Notes: a model not told the origin generated them from the sequence alone. DNA of 64,000 nt from Paraburkholderia haematera (GCF_905220975.1 NZ_CAJNBK010000005.1:124001-188000), one strand, 5' to 3'. Numbered from the stretch's first letter, positions 45,395 to 55,071 are shown. Program-made: numbers and translations.

Positions 45395-48059
45395 ATATCT
45401 CGCGCTCGGCGGCGGGTTCGCGTTGTTGGCTGGCGCGGTCATCGTCCACGCGTGCGGACCATTTTTTCCGCTGCAATTGCTCGACAATCGCGCGGGCACG
45501 CTATCCGGTACGCCGAACAATTCGTTTGCGTATGAAGCCGCGCGTCTTGTGAAGCCGGGCGATCGTCTATTGGCGCCTGAAGCCGTGCGCGTTCCGGCGG
45601 GACAGCAGCCTGTCGATCCTGCCAGGGCGGTGTTGGCGGGCCTCTCGCCAGAACAGATCGCAACGCTGGCCGAGATGGCCAAGGCCGCTGACGGTGACGC
45701 CGCTTTTGCAATGGGAACGGGCGTGCCGGAGGCGCAGCGGCTCTTTGCAGCCGCGGACGTCGATTTCGAGCACGCGCTGGCGGCCTGCACAAGCACGGCA
45801 AGTGCAGCGGCGGATGCGCCTGCATCCCGCGCAAATGCAGCTGCCGAAAATGCAGACGCCGCCAATGCAGCCGCCGCAGACGCAGACGCCGCTGCGTCGA
45901 GCGCCTCGCCCGATACTGACGCAGCAAACACAACAGCCGCCCGATCCCCCTGCGCTGCACGCGAACCGCTACTCGGCCGTGCGGCCACGCGACTCGACGC
46001 GATCCTCGCATTGCCCGCCTCAGCCAGCGCTCCACGCGTGGTGGCCGCGGCAATCGAACTCGCGGCGATTGCCCAGGCCCGAGCAGACGACTGCAAGAGG
46101 GGCAACGCCTGTGCCGTGCTCACGGCCGCATTGCCGGCGGCCTACGCAAAACCGCGCGCGCTCGCGGCGAATGGCGCCCCCGATCCCGAAGGCCTGGCGG
46201 TGGCCAGCTTCGGCGACGAGGCGCTCACCTATCTGCACGACAAGAAGACCGGCAAACAATGCGATTACCGCAGCTTCCTGAATAACACGCCGTGCGCGGC
46301 GGCGATCGCGCCGGCGAATCTCAAACAGGCCATCGACCTCTATGCGCAGGAGGCGGCACGCGGTGGCGGCAGCGGCTTGCAATCCATGCGCTTCATCGCT
46401 GCGTGGACGCTGGCCGACAAGGCGCGCGTCGCGTCACTGATCGACGACCCGGTCGCGCAACGTTTGCTGGTCGCGTATGCGCTCGCGCGCGAAGGCGACA
46501 TCGTCAAGGACCAACCGGCGAGTGAATTCGAATACTACGGTGGCTACGACAACAGTTACGGCCCGACCGGTTATGCCGATGCCTCCCGCGGCGACAAGGG
46601 CATCAAATCCAACCCGGCGTTGGTGTCGCTGGTCGAGGCGATCCAGCAACGCGGCATCGACCATGTGGCGGGTGCCGATCGCCTCGCCGCGCTCGCCTAT
46701 CGAGTCGGCCGCTACGATTTCGCCAGTACGCTGGTGGCGCGTGAACACAGCGCGCTCGCAAGCTGGGTGAGCGCAAAGCTCGCCTTGCGCCGGGGCGATA
46801 CGGCGGCTGCGGTTAAGGCCTATGCGCAGGCCGCCAAAGCGTTCCCATCCGCCGATTCGAGCGTCGAGCCGGCCGGCGCGCAGTTGATCGAGGGCGAGCA
46901 GGCGGTGTTGACGCTGTCGCGCGGCCAGTATGTCGAGGCGCTCGGCTACCTGTTTGACGCGGCGTCGCGACAGGACAAGAACGGTGCGTACGACGACTCT
47001 GTCTCCGAAGTCGCTTACGGCAGCGACATGGCCTACATCGCGGAACGCGTGCTTACCACGGACGAACTGAAGCGCTTCGTCGACACGCGCGCGCTCGCAT
47101 CGGCGGTGCCGCCGGTGCCATCGTCCGATGCGAGTGCCAACGCTTACTACGCCTTGCGCCCGACCACCGCCGATACGTTGCGTTATCTGCTCGCGCGCCG
47201 CCTCGTGCGCGATGGCCGGATCGACGAAGCGCTGCCGTATTTCCCCGCCGACAACGATCCGCGCTACGTCTCCTTCAGTTGGGAGGGTGGCCAGACAACC
47301 CGCAAGCAATTGCAGCTTCGCAAGCTCGCGCGTGACTATGCGGCCGCGCTGGACGAGGCGCAGCATGCGTGGACGCGCACGAACCGCGCGCGTGGCTGGT
47401 TCGACGCTGCGACGCTCGCGAAGCGGTCCGGCATGGAGTTGATGGGCTATGAGCAAGGGCCGGATTTTCACGACGTCGACGGCGCGTTCGCAGGTGGATC
47501 GGGACGCTCAGGCGTTATCGGTGCGCGGGTGAATCGGGCTTCCGAGGCTGGCGCGGCCCGTGCGCCCGCGGTACCGGACACACCGGCGGCGCGCGCGCAG
47601 GCGGATCTGGCTGGACCGTTCGTCACCGCTGACGAGAAGCGCCGCTATGCGGCCAGCGAGAGCAAACCGTTGACGCGTTTTCACTACCGCGAAATCGCTG
47701 CCGACTACATCGGCAAAGCGGCCGACGGGCTGCCGCCGCGTTCGCAGGCATTCGCCGCCGTGCTATGCCGTGGGACCGGCTGGATGCACAACGACGATCC
47801 GTCGCGCGCGCTCGGTTTTTATCAGCGCTATGTCAAGGAGGGGGCTTTCGTCGACTTCGGCGGTCCGTTCGGCACGTTGTGCCCCGAACCGGATTTCCGC
47901 GCCGCGGCGGCGTTCACCTATACGCAGGCATGGCGCAACGTGAAGCGTGACGCAGGGCGCAATAAGAAACGCGTGGCGCTGATCGGGCTGCTGATCGCCG
48001 CGGGTGTGATCGGTGTGGGCGTGTGGCGCTATCGGAAGACGAAGGCGCGGCCAGACTGA
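45381..48059 (+). CDS. Large envelope protein paired with DUF3142
   Basis: An 892-residue protein starting at 45381 inside the end of the DUF3142 gene. The N-terminus has an export/anchor segment (YLALGGGFALLAGAVIVHACGPFFPL). There is an Ala/Asp/Asn low-complexity run near residues 135-180, a helical repeat-like body (about 220-800) suggestive of TPR-type solenoids, and a C-terminal membrane span (VALIGLLIAAGVIGVGVWRYRK) with a basic tail. Function unknown. The fixed pairing with a DUF3142 lipoprotein suggests a two-protein envelope complex. A longer frame upstream to 45111 only runs over the DUF3142 gene. Confidence 0.75.
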   Translation: MLNRKYLALGGGFALLAGAVIVHACGPFFPLQLLDNRAGTLSGTPNNSFAYEAARLVKPGDRLLAPEAVRVPAGQQPVDPARAVLAGLSPEQIATLAEMAKAADGDAAFAMGTGVPEAQRLFAAADVDFEHALAACTSTASAAADAPASRANAAAENADAANAAAADADAAASSASPDTDAANTTAARSPCAAREPLLGRAATRLDAILALPASASAPRVVAAAIELAAIAQARADDCKRGNACAVLTAALPAAYAKPRALAANGAPDPEGLAVASFGDEALTYLHDKKTGKQCDYRSFLNNTPCAAAIAPANLKQAIDLYAQEAARGGGSGLQSMRFIAAWTLADKARVASLIDDPVAQRLLVAYALAREGDIVKDQPASEFEYYGGYDNSYGPTGYADASRGDKGIKSNPALVSLVEAIQQRGIDHVAGADRLAALAYRVGRYDFASTLVAREHSALASWVSAKLALRRGDTAAAVKAYAQAAKAFPSADSSVEPAGAQLIEGEQAVLTLSRGQYVEALGYLFDAASRQDKNGAYDDSVSEVAYGSDMAYIAERVLTTDELKRFVDTRALASAVPPVPSSDASANAYYALRPTTADTLRYLLARRLVRDGRIDEALPYFPADNDPRYVSFSWEGGQTTRKQLQLRKLARDYAAALDEAQHAWTRTNRARGWFDAATLAKRSGMELMGYEQGPDFHDVDGAFAGGSGRSGVIGARVNRASEAGAARAPAVPDTPAARAQADLAGPFVTADEKRRYAASESKPLTRFHYREIAADYIGKAADGLPPRSQAFAAVLCRGTGWMHNDDPSRALGFYQRYVKEGAFVDFGGPFGTLCPEPDFRAAAAFTYTQAWRNVKRDAGRNKKRVALIGLLIAAGVIGVGVWRYRKTKARPD

Positions 48060-48069
48060 GGCCGCGCCT
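48043..48069. terminator. Hairpin across the stop of the large envelope gene
   Basis: AGGCGCGGCC and GGCCGCGCCT, perfect 10-bp stem with a 7-base loop spanning the stop codon at 48057-48059. It lies between convergent genes. Confidence 0.55.
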
Positions 48070-48141
48070 GTCCCCCGCATAGGGCCGCGATGGAATCACC
48101 AACCTTCGGTCAGTTCCATCGCCTGTTGCATGGCCCAAATG

Positions 48142-49872
48142 TCATTGTGTCGCGCAGGTGAAGCTCGAGGCCGTGTTGACGTCGCCCGAGCCGTTGTATT
48201 TCGGCCAGCTCGGGAATTCGCACAGCGGTCGGGTCCGTCCCGGAACACCGGCCGTGTCGGCGACAACCTGAGGCGGCGGCGTCGTGCCATGTTCAACCCA
48301 ATTTTCCATGGTCGTCAGTGAATCCCAGGCGGCGTTGTACACCGTGCTGACGGCGTGGCCATAGCCTGGAATCTCGTAGAAGCGCACGAAGTTGGCGACG
48401 TTCGATACCCCCATGGTGCTCTGCAGGCGTTGATAGTACTGCTCGGTCGACCGGGTGCTGACGAGCACATCGGACATGCCATGCGCCATCAGGATCTTGC
48501 CGCCCTTCGCATTGAAGGCCGACAGGTCGGTTTTGTTATCGTCCTGGATGCCAGTCAACTGACTGATGCGTGTCTGCAGTGTGCCCGGGTTTTGCGGATC
48601 GACGGTAAGCGAATTGAAGTTCGGATCACGCGTCACGAAATAGCGGATCCACTGATCCCAGAACACACTCATGTACGGTGCCGTGTTGGGCATCGGTGAC
48701 GCCGGCTGCGAAGTGCCGAGCGCAAGCGTCGTCACGGTAGGCTGCAACGGCGACGCATTCACGACGCCCAGATCCGCACCGTAGACGTTAAACCCGGGAT
48801 ACTGGGTTTCGCCGCTGGCGAGTGCGTAGTTGAAGGTGATCGGCGTGTTGTACACGTTGAGCGCGCCGATCTGGGCATCCGACAGGCAGGTGTCGCCGGT
48901 ATCCGCCCCGCCGGGGCAGCGCAAGGGCGTGCCATTCAGGGTGGCCGTAGACGGATTGAAGCTCGCGTTGCAAGCGTTGATGTTGCTGATCAATCCATCC
49001 GCGACGCCATCCAGCGCGTCGCACGCAGCTATCACCGTGTCATGAAGCACCTTGCGTTTGGACTGATCGAGGTACGCACCGGGAGCCGCGAGGGCGCGTG
49101 TGATCCGGCCGAACTGCAGATCCAGGCTGGCGGCGTTCCACGCCGGATACAGGACGATCGACCCGTCCCAGTCTTGCGGCCATCGTTGGACGACAGCCAG
49201 TGCCTCGCGGCCGCCGGATGAGCCACCCGCGAAATACGACCTCGTCGGCGCGTTGACCGCGTAGCGCGCATCGATCAGATAGACGGCTGCATCACGGGTT
49301 TTCTTCAACGCGTCACCGGCAAAATTCTGGACCGCTTCGTCGTTTACGCCGAACGATCCATCCTTGCTGCCCAGCGCATTGGCCTGGTGGCCCGAGTCGC
49401 TTGCGAAGGTGGCGTAGCCGCGTCCAAGCGGGGTGAGCTGGTTGGTCGGGCCCGCAGGAACATTGCCTGTCGGAGAGGGAATCGTGCCGTCATAGCCGCC
49501 GCCGCCGAACATCATGATCTTGGTATTCCAGGTAGTCGGCAAGGCAAGCTGGAAATTGATCTTTGGCGCCGCAGGATCGACAGGGCTGATTGCCCCCGTG
49601 ACCATGCAGTATTCGCCAGTCGCCGTGGCGCCCGTGCCCGACGCGGGGACCGTGGTTGCCGCGGTCACGGCCGCGCCCGTGGTCGGCAGGCCGATGGAGG
49701 ACGCGGGCACGCTCATGCCGGCCAGTTGCGCGCAACTCAGTGCCACGCGTGATGGCGCATTGCTATCGATATGGCCGCCGCATCCGGACAGCAAAATAAG
49801 TATTCCAGCCGACGCGATAAGCCATTCCGCTCCGGACGAGTTCAAAACATGACCAAGGTGTCTCGCACGCAA
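48142..49872 (-). CDS. Tannase/feruloyl esterase family lipoprotein
   Basis: A 577-residue protein. Lipobox LLSGC puts Cys31 at the mature end. Tannase-family marks: LPTTWNTKIMMFGGGGYDG, nucleophile serine in GGSSGGREAL, the calcium-type motif ACDALDGVADGLI, catalytic Asp in AHGMSDVLVS and His in GYGHAVS. It hydrolyses ester bonds of gallate/ferulate-like or polyester substrates by family. The start is taken as TTG at 49872 because GGAGG lies 6 bp ahead and gives a normal lipoprotein leader; an ATG-free extension upstream has no such site. Confidence 0.85.
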   Translation of the reverse strand: MRARHLGHVLNSSGAEWLIASAGILILLSGCGGHIDSNAPSRVALSCAQLAGMSVPASSIGLPTTGAAVTAATTVPASGTGATATGEYCMVTGAISPVDPAAPKINFQLALPTTWNTKIMMFGGGGYDGTIPSPTGNVPAGPTNQLTPLGRGYATFASDSGHQANALGSKDGSFGVNDEAVQNFAGDALKKTRDAAVYLIDARYAVNAPTRSYFAGGSSGGREALAVVQRWPQDWDGSIVLYPAWNAASLDLQFGRITRALAAPGAYLDQSKRKVLHDTVIAACDALDGVADGLISNINACNASFNPSTATLNGTPLRCPGGADTGDTCLSDAQIGALNVYNTPITFNYALASGETQYPGFNVYGADLGVVNASPLQPTVTTLALGTSQPASPMPNTAPYMSVFWDQWIRYFVTRDPNFNSLTVDPQNPGTLQTRISQLTGIQDDNKTDLSAFNAKGGKILMAHGMSDVLVSTRSTEQYYQRLQSTMGVSNVANFVRFYEIPGYGHAVSTVYNAAWDSLTTMENWVEHGTTPPPQVVADTAGVPGRTRPLCEFPSWPKYNGSGDVNTASSFTCATQ

Positions 49873-50287
49873 TTGTTGCCTCCATGATTGTTTGGTTATG
49901 TCGCTGAGAACTTGAATAACAACGGGTTCGACCAGTCGTACAGCGGTAAAACAATACACCCGCACAGGGCAAAGCGACCGGGGCCATCAAGCAGACTCTG
50001 TGCCATATGAGGTGAAATGCGCTGCCGCCGGCCTGTGCGCCTATCTGCCTGCGCGCCGGTGAGAAGAATTACTTTAAAAGCGTCTCAAATCGCGGACGTT
50101 ATGTGGAAAGGCGTTGTTTCGACATGGATAAACCCGGTTATATACAAGGGCTTGCCGCTAATCTCAAAAGTGAGATTAGCTTGTCGATAAATTGAGACTT
50201 GATGCGCAGCGAATGAATGGACCCGATCAGTTCCGATTGCTGGGCTCGTAAATCGATTACTTATCGCTTATCGCTTATTGCGGCAGC
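49873..50287. other. Upstream region of the tannase gene
   Basis: About 415 bp, AT-richer near 50060-50210, with the palindrome at 50157-50180 and no credible gene. It also lies downstream of the IclR genes. Confidence 0.5.
50157..50180. promoter_or_regulatory. Perfect 24-bp palindrome upstream of the tannase gene
   Basis: GCTAATCTCA-AAAG-TGAGATTAGC with perfect 10-bp arms, 285 bp upstream of the tannase start and 108 bp beyond the stop of the nearest IclR gene. AT content and the lack of a T run favour an operator over a terminator. Confidence 0.5.
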
Positions 50288-51118
50288 TTATTCCGCTTCT
50301 GGCACCACCGCCATCCAGCCAAACCGCCGTGACAACCTGAGGGTTGCCGCGCGCAACGTCTGCGCGGGGCCGCCCGCCAGCGCGCTATCGAAGCTGCCGC
50401 TCGGCCCCATCAACGCGAGCACCAGACAGATGCTGCCGGTATGGTCCAGCACCGGCGCGGCCAAGGTGTCGATGCCAGGCACTGGCCGGCTTAATGCGGT
50501 ATCGATGCCGTCCGCACGGATTTGCGTGAGGCGTTGCGTGTAGGCTTTTGTCACCCCCGCCTCGGTCCCAGCCAGCCGCAAGTGATCCTGCGCCAACAGA
50601 CCATGACGCACATCGTCCGCGACATACGCAGCGAACACTCGCCCGATCGCGGTATTCACCAGCGACATCACCGTGCCGACCCGCAAGCTCACATGCAGCG
50701 GCCGCGCCGACTCTTCGAGGCGCACGACAGTCGGCCCGAGCGGCCCGAGCACCGCCATCGCGACACTCATTCCCGTCGACGCCGCCAGTTCGACCACTTC
50801 CGGCTCAGCTTCCCGCGTCGGCGACAAACGCTGCAAGCCGATCAAGCCAAGCTCCAACGCTAACGGCCCGGCTTCGAAACAGCCAGCAGCATCACGATTG
50901 AGCAAGCCGATCTTTAGCAGACTCACCAGATGCGGAAACGCTTTGGCCGGCGGCATGCCCGCCGCCGCGGCAAGGTCGCGCAAGCTCAACGGCCGTGCGG
51001 CAGAAACGAGTGCACCAAGCAACTCGCCCGTGCTATCGAGCGACTGGATGCCGCGCTGCGGCTTCGCATCGGCGGAAGCGCCGGAACCGGCGTAAGAGGT
51101 GTCAGGAGAATCGGTCAC
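50288..51118 (-). CDS. IclR-family regulator (second of a tandem pair)
   Basis: A 276-residue regulator. N-terminal winged helix (about 22-85; GIQSLDSTGELLGALVSAARPLSLRDLAAAAGM) and an IclR effector domain (MSVAMAVLGPLGPTVVRLEES, GIDTLAAPVLDHTGSICLVLALMG). GTG start overlapping the stop of the preceding IclR gene by 4 bp. It is a close paralogue of its neighbour. Both probably sense a product of the adjacent aromatic-type pathway. Confidence 0.9.
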   Translation of the reverse strand: MTDSPDTSYAGSGASADAKPQRGIQSLDSTGELLGALVSAARPLSLRDLAAAAGMPPAKAFPHLVSLLKIGLLNRDAAGCFEAGPLALELGLIGLQRLSPTREAEPEVVELAASTGMSVAMAVLGPLGPTVVRLEESARPLHVSLRVGTVMSLVNTAIGRVFAAYVADDVRHGLLAQDHLRLAGTEAGVTKAYTQRLTQIRADGIDTALSRPVPGIDTLAAPVLDHTGSICLVLALMGPSGSFDSALAGGPAQTLRAATLRLSRRFGWMAVVPEAE

Positions 51119-51972
51119 GGTGCGGAAGACGCTAACAAGGAAGGTGCTGCCGCAAGTTCAGCGCTGATGCCATGAGCGGCGGCAAGCAGCGCGCGAGCCG
51201 TCGAGCCATCGGCGGCGACGTCGATCGCGCCGGTCGAGCCGATCACCGTCAGCGCGAGACACAAGCGGCCGTCGGCATCGAGTACCGGCGCACTCAAACT
51301 GCTGATGCCTGGACTCGGCGCGTCGACGCTGCATTCCAGCCGGCGTGCGCGGATTGCCTCTAACGCGGTCTCGAACGCGGCGCTTTCATCAGGTGGCGTC
51401 ATTGCCTGATTCACCGAGCCCGACTGGTTCGCCCACATCCCCGCCAGTGCTTCGCGTGGCAGATAAGCACAAAACACGCGCCCCGTCGACGTGGCCGGCA
51501 GCGACATCACCGTGCCCACGTGCAGGTTCACATGCAACGGAAAGCCCGCATGCTCGTAGCGGACGATGGTCGGCCCTTGCGGCCCGGCAATACAGATCGC
51601 GACGCTGAAGCCGATCGCCTCGGCCAAAGCCGCCACGCGCGGCACGGCGGCGCGAAACGCCGGCTGGTTCTCCAGATGCATCAATCCAAGCCGCAACGAC
51701 AGCGGCCCCGGTTCATAACGGCCCGACAATTCGTCGCGTTTGATCAGACCTAAGCGGCTCAGGCTCACCAGATAAGCATGCGCCTGCCCCGGTGCGATCT
51801 GTGCGGCAGTGGCGAGATCGGACAAAGCGAGCGGACTGCGCGCCTGCGCCAGTGCCAGCAACACACGGCCGCCCACTTCGACGCTCTGAATCCCGCGCTG
51901 CGTCTTGCCGCCATCTGCCGTCTCGCTGCCGCCCGCGCCTTTGCCGGTGGCCGATTTCGCTGCTTTGCTCAC
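51115..51972 (-). CDS. IclR-family regulator (first of a tandem pair)
   Basis: A 285-residue regulator with the same layout as the next gene: a Gly/Lys-rich N-terminal tail, winged helix (GIQSVEVGGRVLLALAQARSPLALSDLATAA) and effector domain (GFSVAICIAGPQGPTIVRYEH, GISSLSAPVLDADGRLCLALTVIG). It is divergent from the catabolic genes with a 285-bp control region holding an inverted repeat over the -35. Starts with GTG. Confidence 0.9.
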   Translation of the reverse strand: MSKAAKSATGKGAGGSETADGGKTQRGIQSVEVGGRVLLALAQARSPLALSDLATAAQIAPGQAHAYLVSLSRLGLIKRDELSGRYEPGPLSLRLGLMHLENQPAFRAAVPRVAALAEAIGFSVAICIAGPQGPTIVRYEHAGFPLHVNLHVGTVMSLPATSTGRVFCAYLPREALAGMWANQSGSVNQAMTPPDESAAFETALEAIRARRLECSVDAPSPGISSLSAPVLDADGRLCLALTVIGSTGAIDVAADGSTARALLAAAHGISAELAAAPSLLASSAP

Positions 51973-52069
51973 ACCCGCGCTCGTCCGTAAAAAGGGTCCA
52001 TGTTAGCCGAAGCCCCGCGCGAAAGCCCGCGCTGTCCTGTCCTCATCTTAGGCGCTTTGAAATTTGCGT

Positions 52070-52116
52070 ATAGCGATACATTTCGCTATTGACAAATAAT
52101 CTGAGGCGGCCATAAG
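52070..52116 (+). promoter_or_regulatory. Promoter and operator of the catabolic operon
   Basis: -35 TTGACA (52089-52094) and -10 CATAAG (52111-52116) with a 16-bp spacer. The inverted repeat ATAGCG-N8-CGCTAT (52070-52089) ends on the first base of the -35, a position suited to IclR control. Confidence 0.6.
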
Positions 52117-52257
52117 ATGCATTCACCCCGACATACCGGTGCAGTCACAGAGTCAAAACGGGGCGAGACAAGCTCCAATACCGTCAGCCCGCGTATCCGA
52201 AATCCGGGCGCGCAGCCGGCCGTCTCGCCTCACGTCCAACTTTTGAGGGAGACAAGC

Positions 52258-53217
52258 ATGGCAAAGGCATTCGCATCCCAGGCCGACCTGGAAGTCAAGA
52301 AAGTCACGTGGACCAAGCTGTCCGAGAACGCTTACGCGTACACCGCTGAAGGCGATCCGAACTCGGGCGTGATCATCGGCGACGACGGCGTGCTGATCGT
52401 CGACACCACCGCCACGCCGGCCATGGCGCAAGACCTCATCGCAAAGATCCGCAGCGTCACCGACAAACCCATCAAATACGTCGTGCTGTCGCACTACCAC
52501 GCAGTGCGCGTGCTGGGCGCGTCGGCGTATTTCGAAGAAGGCGCGCAGCAGGTGATCGCGAGCCGCGGCACGTACGAGATGATCGTCGAGCGCGGCGAAG
52601 CCGACATGAAGTCGGAAATCGAACGCTTCCCGCGCTTGTTCGCCGGTGTCGAAACGGTACCGGGCCTGACGTGGCCGACGCTGGTATTCGAAAAAGAAAT
52701 GACGCTGTTCCTCGGCAAACTCGAAGTGCGCATTGCGCATCTGGGCGCGGGTCATACGAAGGGCGATACGGTGGTGTGGCTGCCGTCGCAGAAGGTGTTG
52801 TTCTCCGGCGACCTGGTCGAATACGACGCAGCCTGTTATTGCGGCGACGCTCAACTCGAACAATGGCCGGCCACGCTGGAAGCACTGCGCGCGCTGAAGG
52901 CTGAGAAGCTCGTGCCGGGCCGCGGTCCTGCCTTGACCACGCCGGAAGACGTCAACAAGGGCCTCGATTACACGAAAGACTTCGTCACCACGCTGTTGCA
53001 GCAAGGCCGCGAAGCTGTCGAACAGAAGCTCGATCTGAAGGCCGCGATGGCGCACACGCGCAAGGCAATGGATCCGAAATTCGGCCACGTGTTTATCTAC
53101 GAGCACTGCCTGCCGTTCGACGTCTCGCGTGCCTTCGACGAAGCGAGCGGCATTACGCATCCGCGCATCTGGACCGCGCAGCGCGACAAGGAAATGTGGG
53201 ACGCGCTGCAAGCCTGA
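52258..53217 (+). CDS. Metallo-beta-lactamase-fold protein with altered metal motif
   Basis: A 319-residue MBL-fold protein (SGVIIGDDGVLIVDTTAT, IKYVVLSHYHAVRVLGASAYF, GAGHTKGDTVVWLPSQKVLFSGDLVEYDA). The HxHxDH motif reads HYHAVR (79-84): both first histidines remain but the Asp and third His are replaced. The other metal residues (GHTKGD His, GDL Asp) are present. It may bind one metal or act with changed chemistry. GAGGGAGACAAGC precedes the ATG at 52258. It is the first gene of the operon with the FAD monooxygenase. Confidence 0.85.
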   Translation: MAKAFASQADLEVKKVTWTKLSENAYAYTAEGDPNSGVIIGDDGVLIVDTTATPAMAQDLIAKIRSVTDKPIKYVVLSHYHAVRVLGASAYFEEGAQQVIASRGTYEMIVERGEADMKSEIERFPRLFAGVETVPGLTWPTLVFEKEMTLFLGKLEVRIAHLGAGHTKGDTVVWLPSQKVLFSGDLVEYDAACYCGDAQLEQWPATLEALRALKAEKLVPGRGPALTTPEDVNKGLDYTKDFVTTLLQQGREAVEQKLDLKAAMAHTRKAMDPKFGHVFIYEHCLPFDVSRAFDEASGITHPRIWTAQRDKEMWDALQA

Positions 53218-53275
53218 CCGGCGCATAGAAACGCCGGAGAGCCTGAAGCAGAGCAGAGAAGGACGGAGACACAAG

Positions 53276-54985
53276 ATGAGCATCAACTACCAGACGCTGT
53301 CGTTCGACTATCAGCCGTGCCGCGAACAAAGCGGGCAAAGCGCTGCGGATCAGGCGCCTTATCCCGTGATCGTGGTCGGCGCGGGGCCGGTGGGCCTCGC
53401 TTCCGCGATCGATATCGCGCAGCAGGGCATCCCGGTCGTCCTGGTGGACGACGACTGTTCGTTGTCCACCGGTTCGCGGGCGATCTGCTTCTCGAAGCGC
53501 TCGCTCGATATCTTCGACCGGCTCGGCTGCGGGCAGCGCATGGTGGAAAAGGGCATCAGCTGGAATGTCGGCAAAGTGTTCCTGAAAGATGAACTGGTCT
53601 ACACGTTCAATCTGCAGCCGGAAGCGGGCCACCACCGGCCCGCGTTCATCAACTTGCAGCAGTACTACGTGGAAGGCTTTCTGCTCGAACGCGCGCAGGA
53701 GATGCCGAATCTCGAGATCCGCTGGAAGAGCAAGGTGGTCGGTGTGCAGCAGCACGGCGCGCCTGGCACTGCTCAAGCGAGTGTGACGCTCACCATCGAT
53801 ACGCCCAACGGTCAGTACCCGTTATGCGGCCGCTATGTGGTGGCCGCCGACGGCTCGCGCAGCCCGATGCGCAATCTGATGGGACTCGACAGCAAGGGCG
53901 TCACGTTCAAAGACCGCTTCCTGATCGCCGACGTGAAGATGGAAGCGGAGTTTCCGACCGAGCGTTGGTTCTGGTTCGATCCGCCGTTCCATCCGAATCA
54001 ATCGGTGTTATTGCATCGTCAGCCGGATAACGTGTGGCGGATTGATTTTCAGTTGGGCTGGGACGCCGATCCGGTGCTGGAAAAAACGCCGGAACGAGTG
54101 ATTCCGCGCGTGCGTGCGTTGCTCGGACCAGATGCGAAGTTTGAGCTGGAATGGGTCAGCGTCTATACGTTTTCGTGTTTGCGCATGGAACGCTTCCGGC
54201 ATGGCAACGTGTTGTTCGCGGGCGATTCCGCGCATGGTGTGTCGCCGTTCGGCGCGCGCGGCGCGAATAGCGGCGTGCAGGACGCGGAGAACCTCGCTTG
54301 GAAACTGGCAATGGTGCTCGAAGGCAAAGCCGCCGACACCTTGCTCGACACGTATGCGAGCGAGCGCGAATTCGCCGCCGACGAAAACATTCGCAACTCC
54401 ACGCGCTCGACCGATTTCATCACGCCGAAGAGCCCGGTGAGCCGCGTGTTTCGCGATGCCGTGCTGAAGCTCGCCCGGCATCACCCGTTCGCACGACAGT
54501 TGACGAATAGCGGCCGCCTCTCGGTGCCTGCGGTGTTGCGTGATTCCCCGCTGAATACAGCGGACAGCGAGAGCTTCGAAGGTCTGATGGTGCCGGGGGC
54601 ATCGTGCGTCGATGCGCCGGTTCATGCTGCCGGACAACCGGCCTGGTTGTTACAGCAACTCGGCCAGCAATTCACAGGCGTGTTGTTTTGCGGCTCGCAA
54701 GGCGTCGATCAGGCGACGCAAGCTGCGTTGGATGCATTGCGTAGCGGTCCGATTCCGCTGAAGCTCGTCGTGGTGACGAGCGGTGATGCGCAGGTCGTTG
54801 CGGCTTCGGGTGCAGATGTGTTGCACGACATTGACGGTCTTGCCGCCGCGCGTTACGACGCCAAACCCGGCACGTTCTACCTGATCCGTCCTGACCAGCA
54901 TGTCTGCGCGCGTCGGCGACAACTCGACGCGAGCTTTGTGGAAGATTCATTGAAGCGAGCATTGTGCGTTGAAGGCACGGCCTGA
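53276..54985 (+). CDS. FAD-dependent aromatic monooxygenase (MhpA-like)
   Basis: A 569-residue group A flavin hydroxylase. FAD GxGxxG in VVGAGPVGLASAIDIAQQG, DG motif VVAADGSRSPMRNLMG, GD motif NVLFAGDSAHGVSPFGARG, and a C-terminal thioredoxin-like domain (about 420-560) as in phenol hydroxylase/MhpA types. Such enzymes hydroxylate phenolic or pyridine-like rings with NAD(P)H and O2. The exact ring is unknown. 58 bp after the MBL gene; downstream lie DUF2783 and a transporter. Confidence 0.88.
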   Translation: MSINYQTLSFDYQPCREQSGQSAADQAPYPVIVVGAGPVGLASAIDIAQQGIPVVLVDDDCSLSTGSRAICFSKRSLDIFDRLGCGQRMVEKGISWNVGKVFLKDELVYTFNLQPEAGHHRPAFINLQQYYVEGFLLERAQEMPNLEIRWKSKVVGVQQHGAPGTAQASVTLTIDTPNGQYPLCGRYVVAADGSRSPMRNLMGLDSKGVTFKDRFLIADVKMEAEFPTERWFWFDPPFHPNQSVLLHRQPDNVWRIDFQLGWDADPVLEKTPERVIPRVRALLGPDAKFELEWVSVYTFSCLRMERFRHGNVLFAGDSAHGVSPFGARGANSGVQDAENLAWKLAMVLEGKAADTLLDTYASEREFAADENIRNSTRSTDFITPKSPVSRVFRDAVLKLARHHPFARQLTNSGRLSVPAVLRDSPLNTADSESFEGLMVPGASCVDAPVHAAGQPAWLLQQLGQQFTGVLFCGSQGVDQATQAALDALRSGPIPLKLVVVTSGDAQVVAASGADVLHDIDGLAAARYDAKPGTFYLIRPDQHVCARRRQLDASFVEDSLKRALCVEGTA

Positions 54986-55071
54986 AGTCTCCGCATTGAC
55001 AGTACACGTGGCACTTGCGGCCCAGGCGGAAAACGCAGCACATCGGCACAAGAAAATAGCAGGAGACACTT

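Noticed and set aside
46434..47471. Minus-strand frame opposite the large envelope gene
   Set aside because: The plus-strand gene has an export segment, a C-terminal span and coupled start; the minus frame is a compositional shadow.
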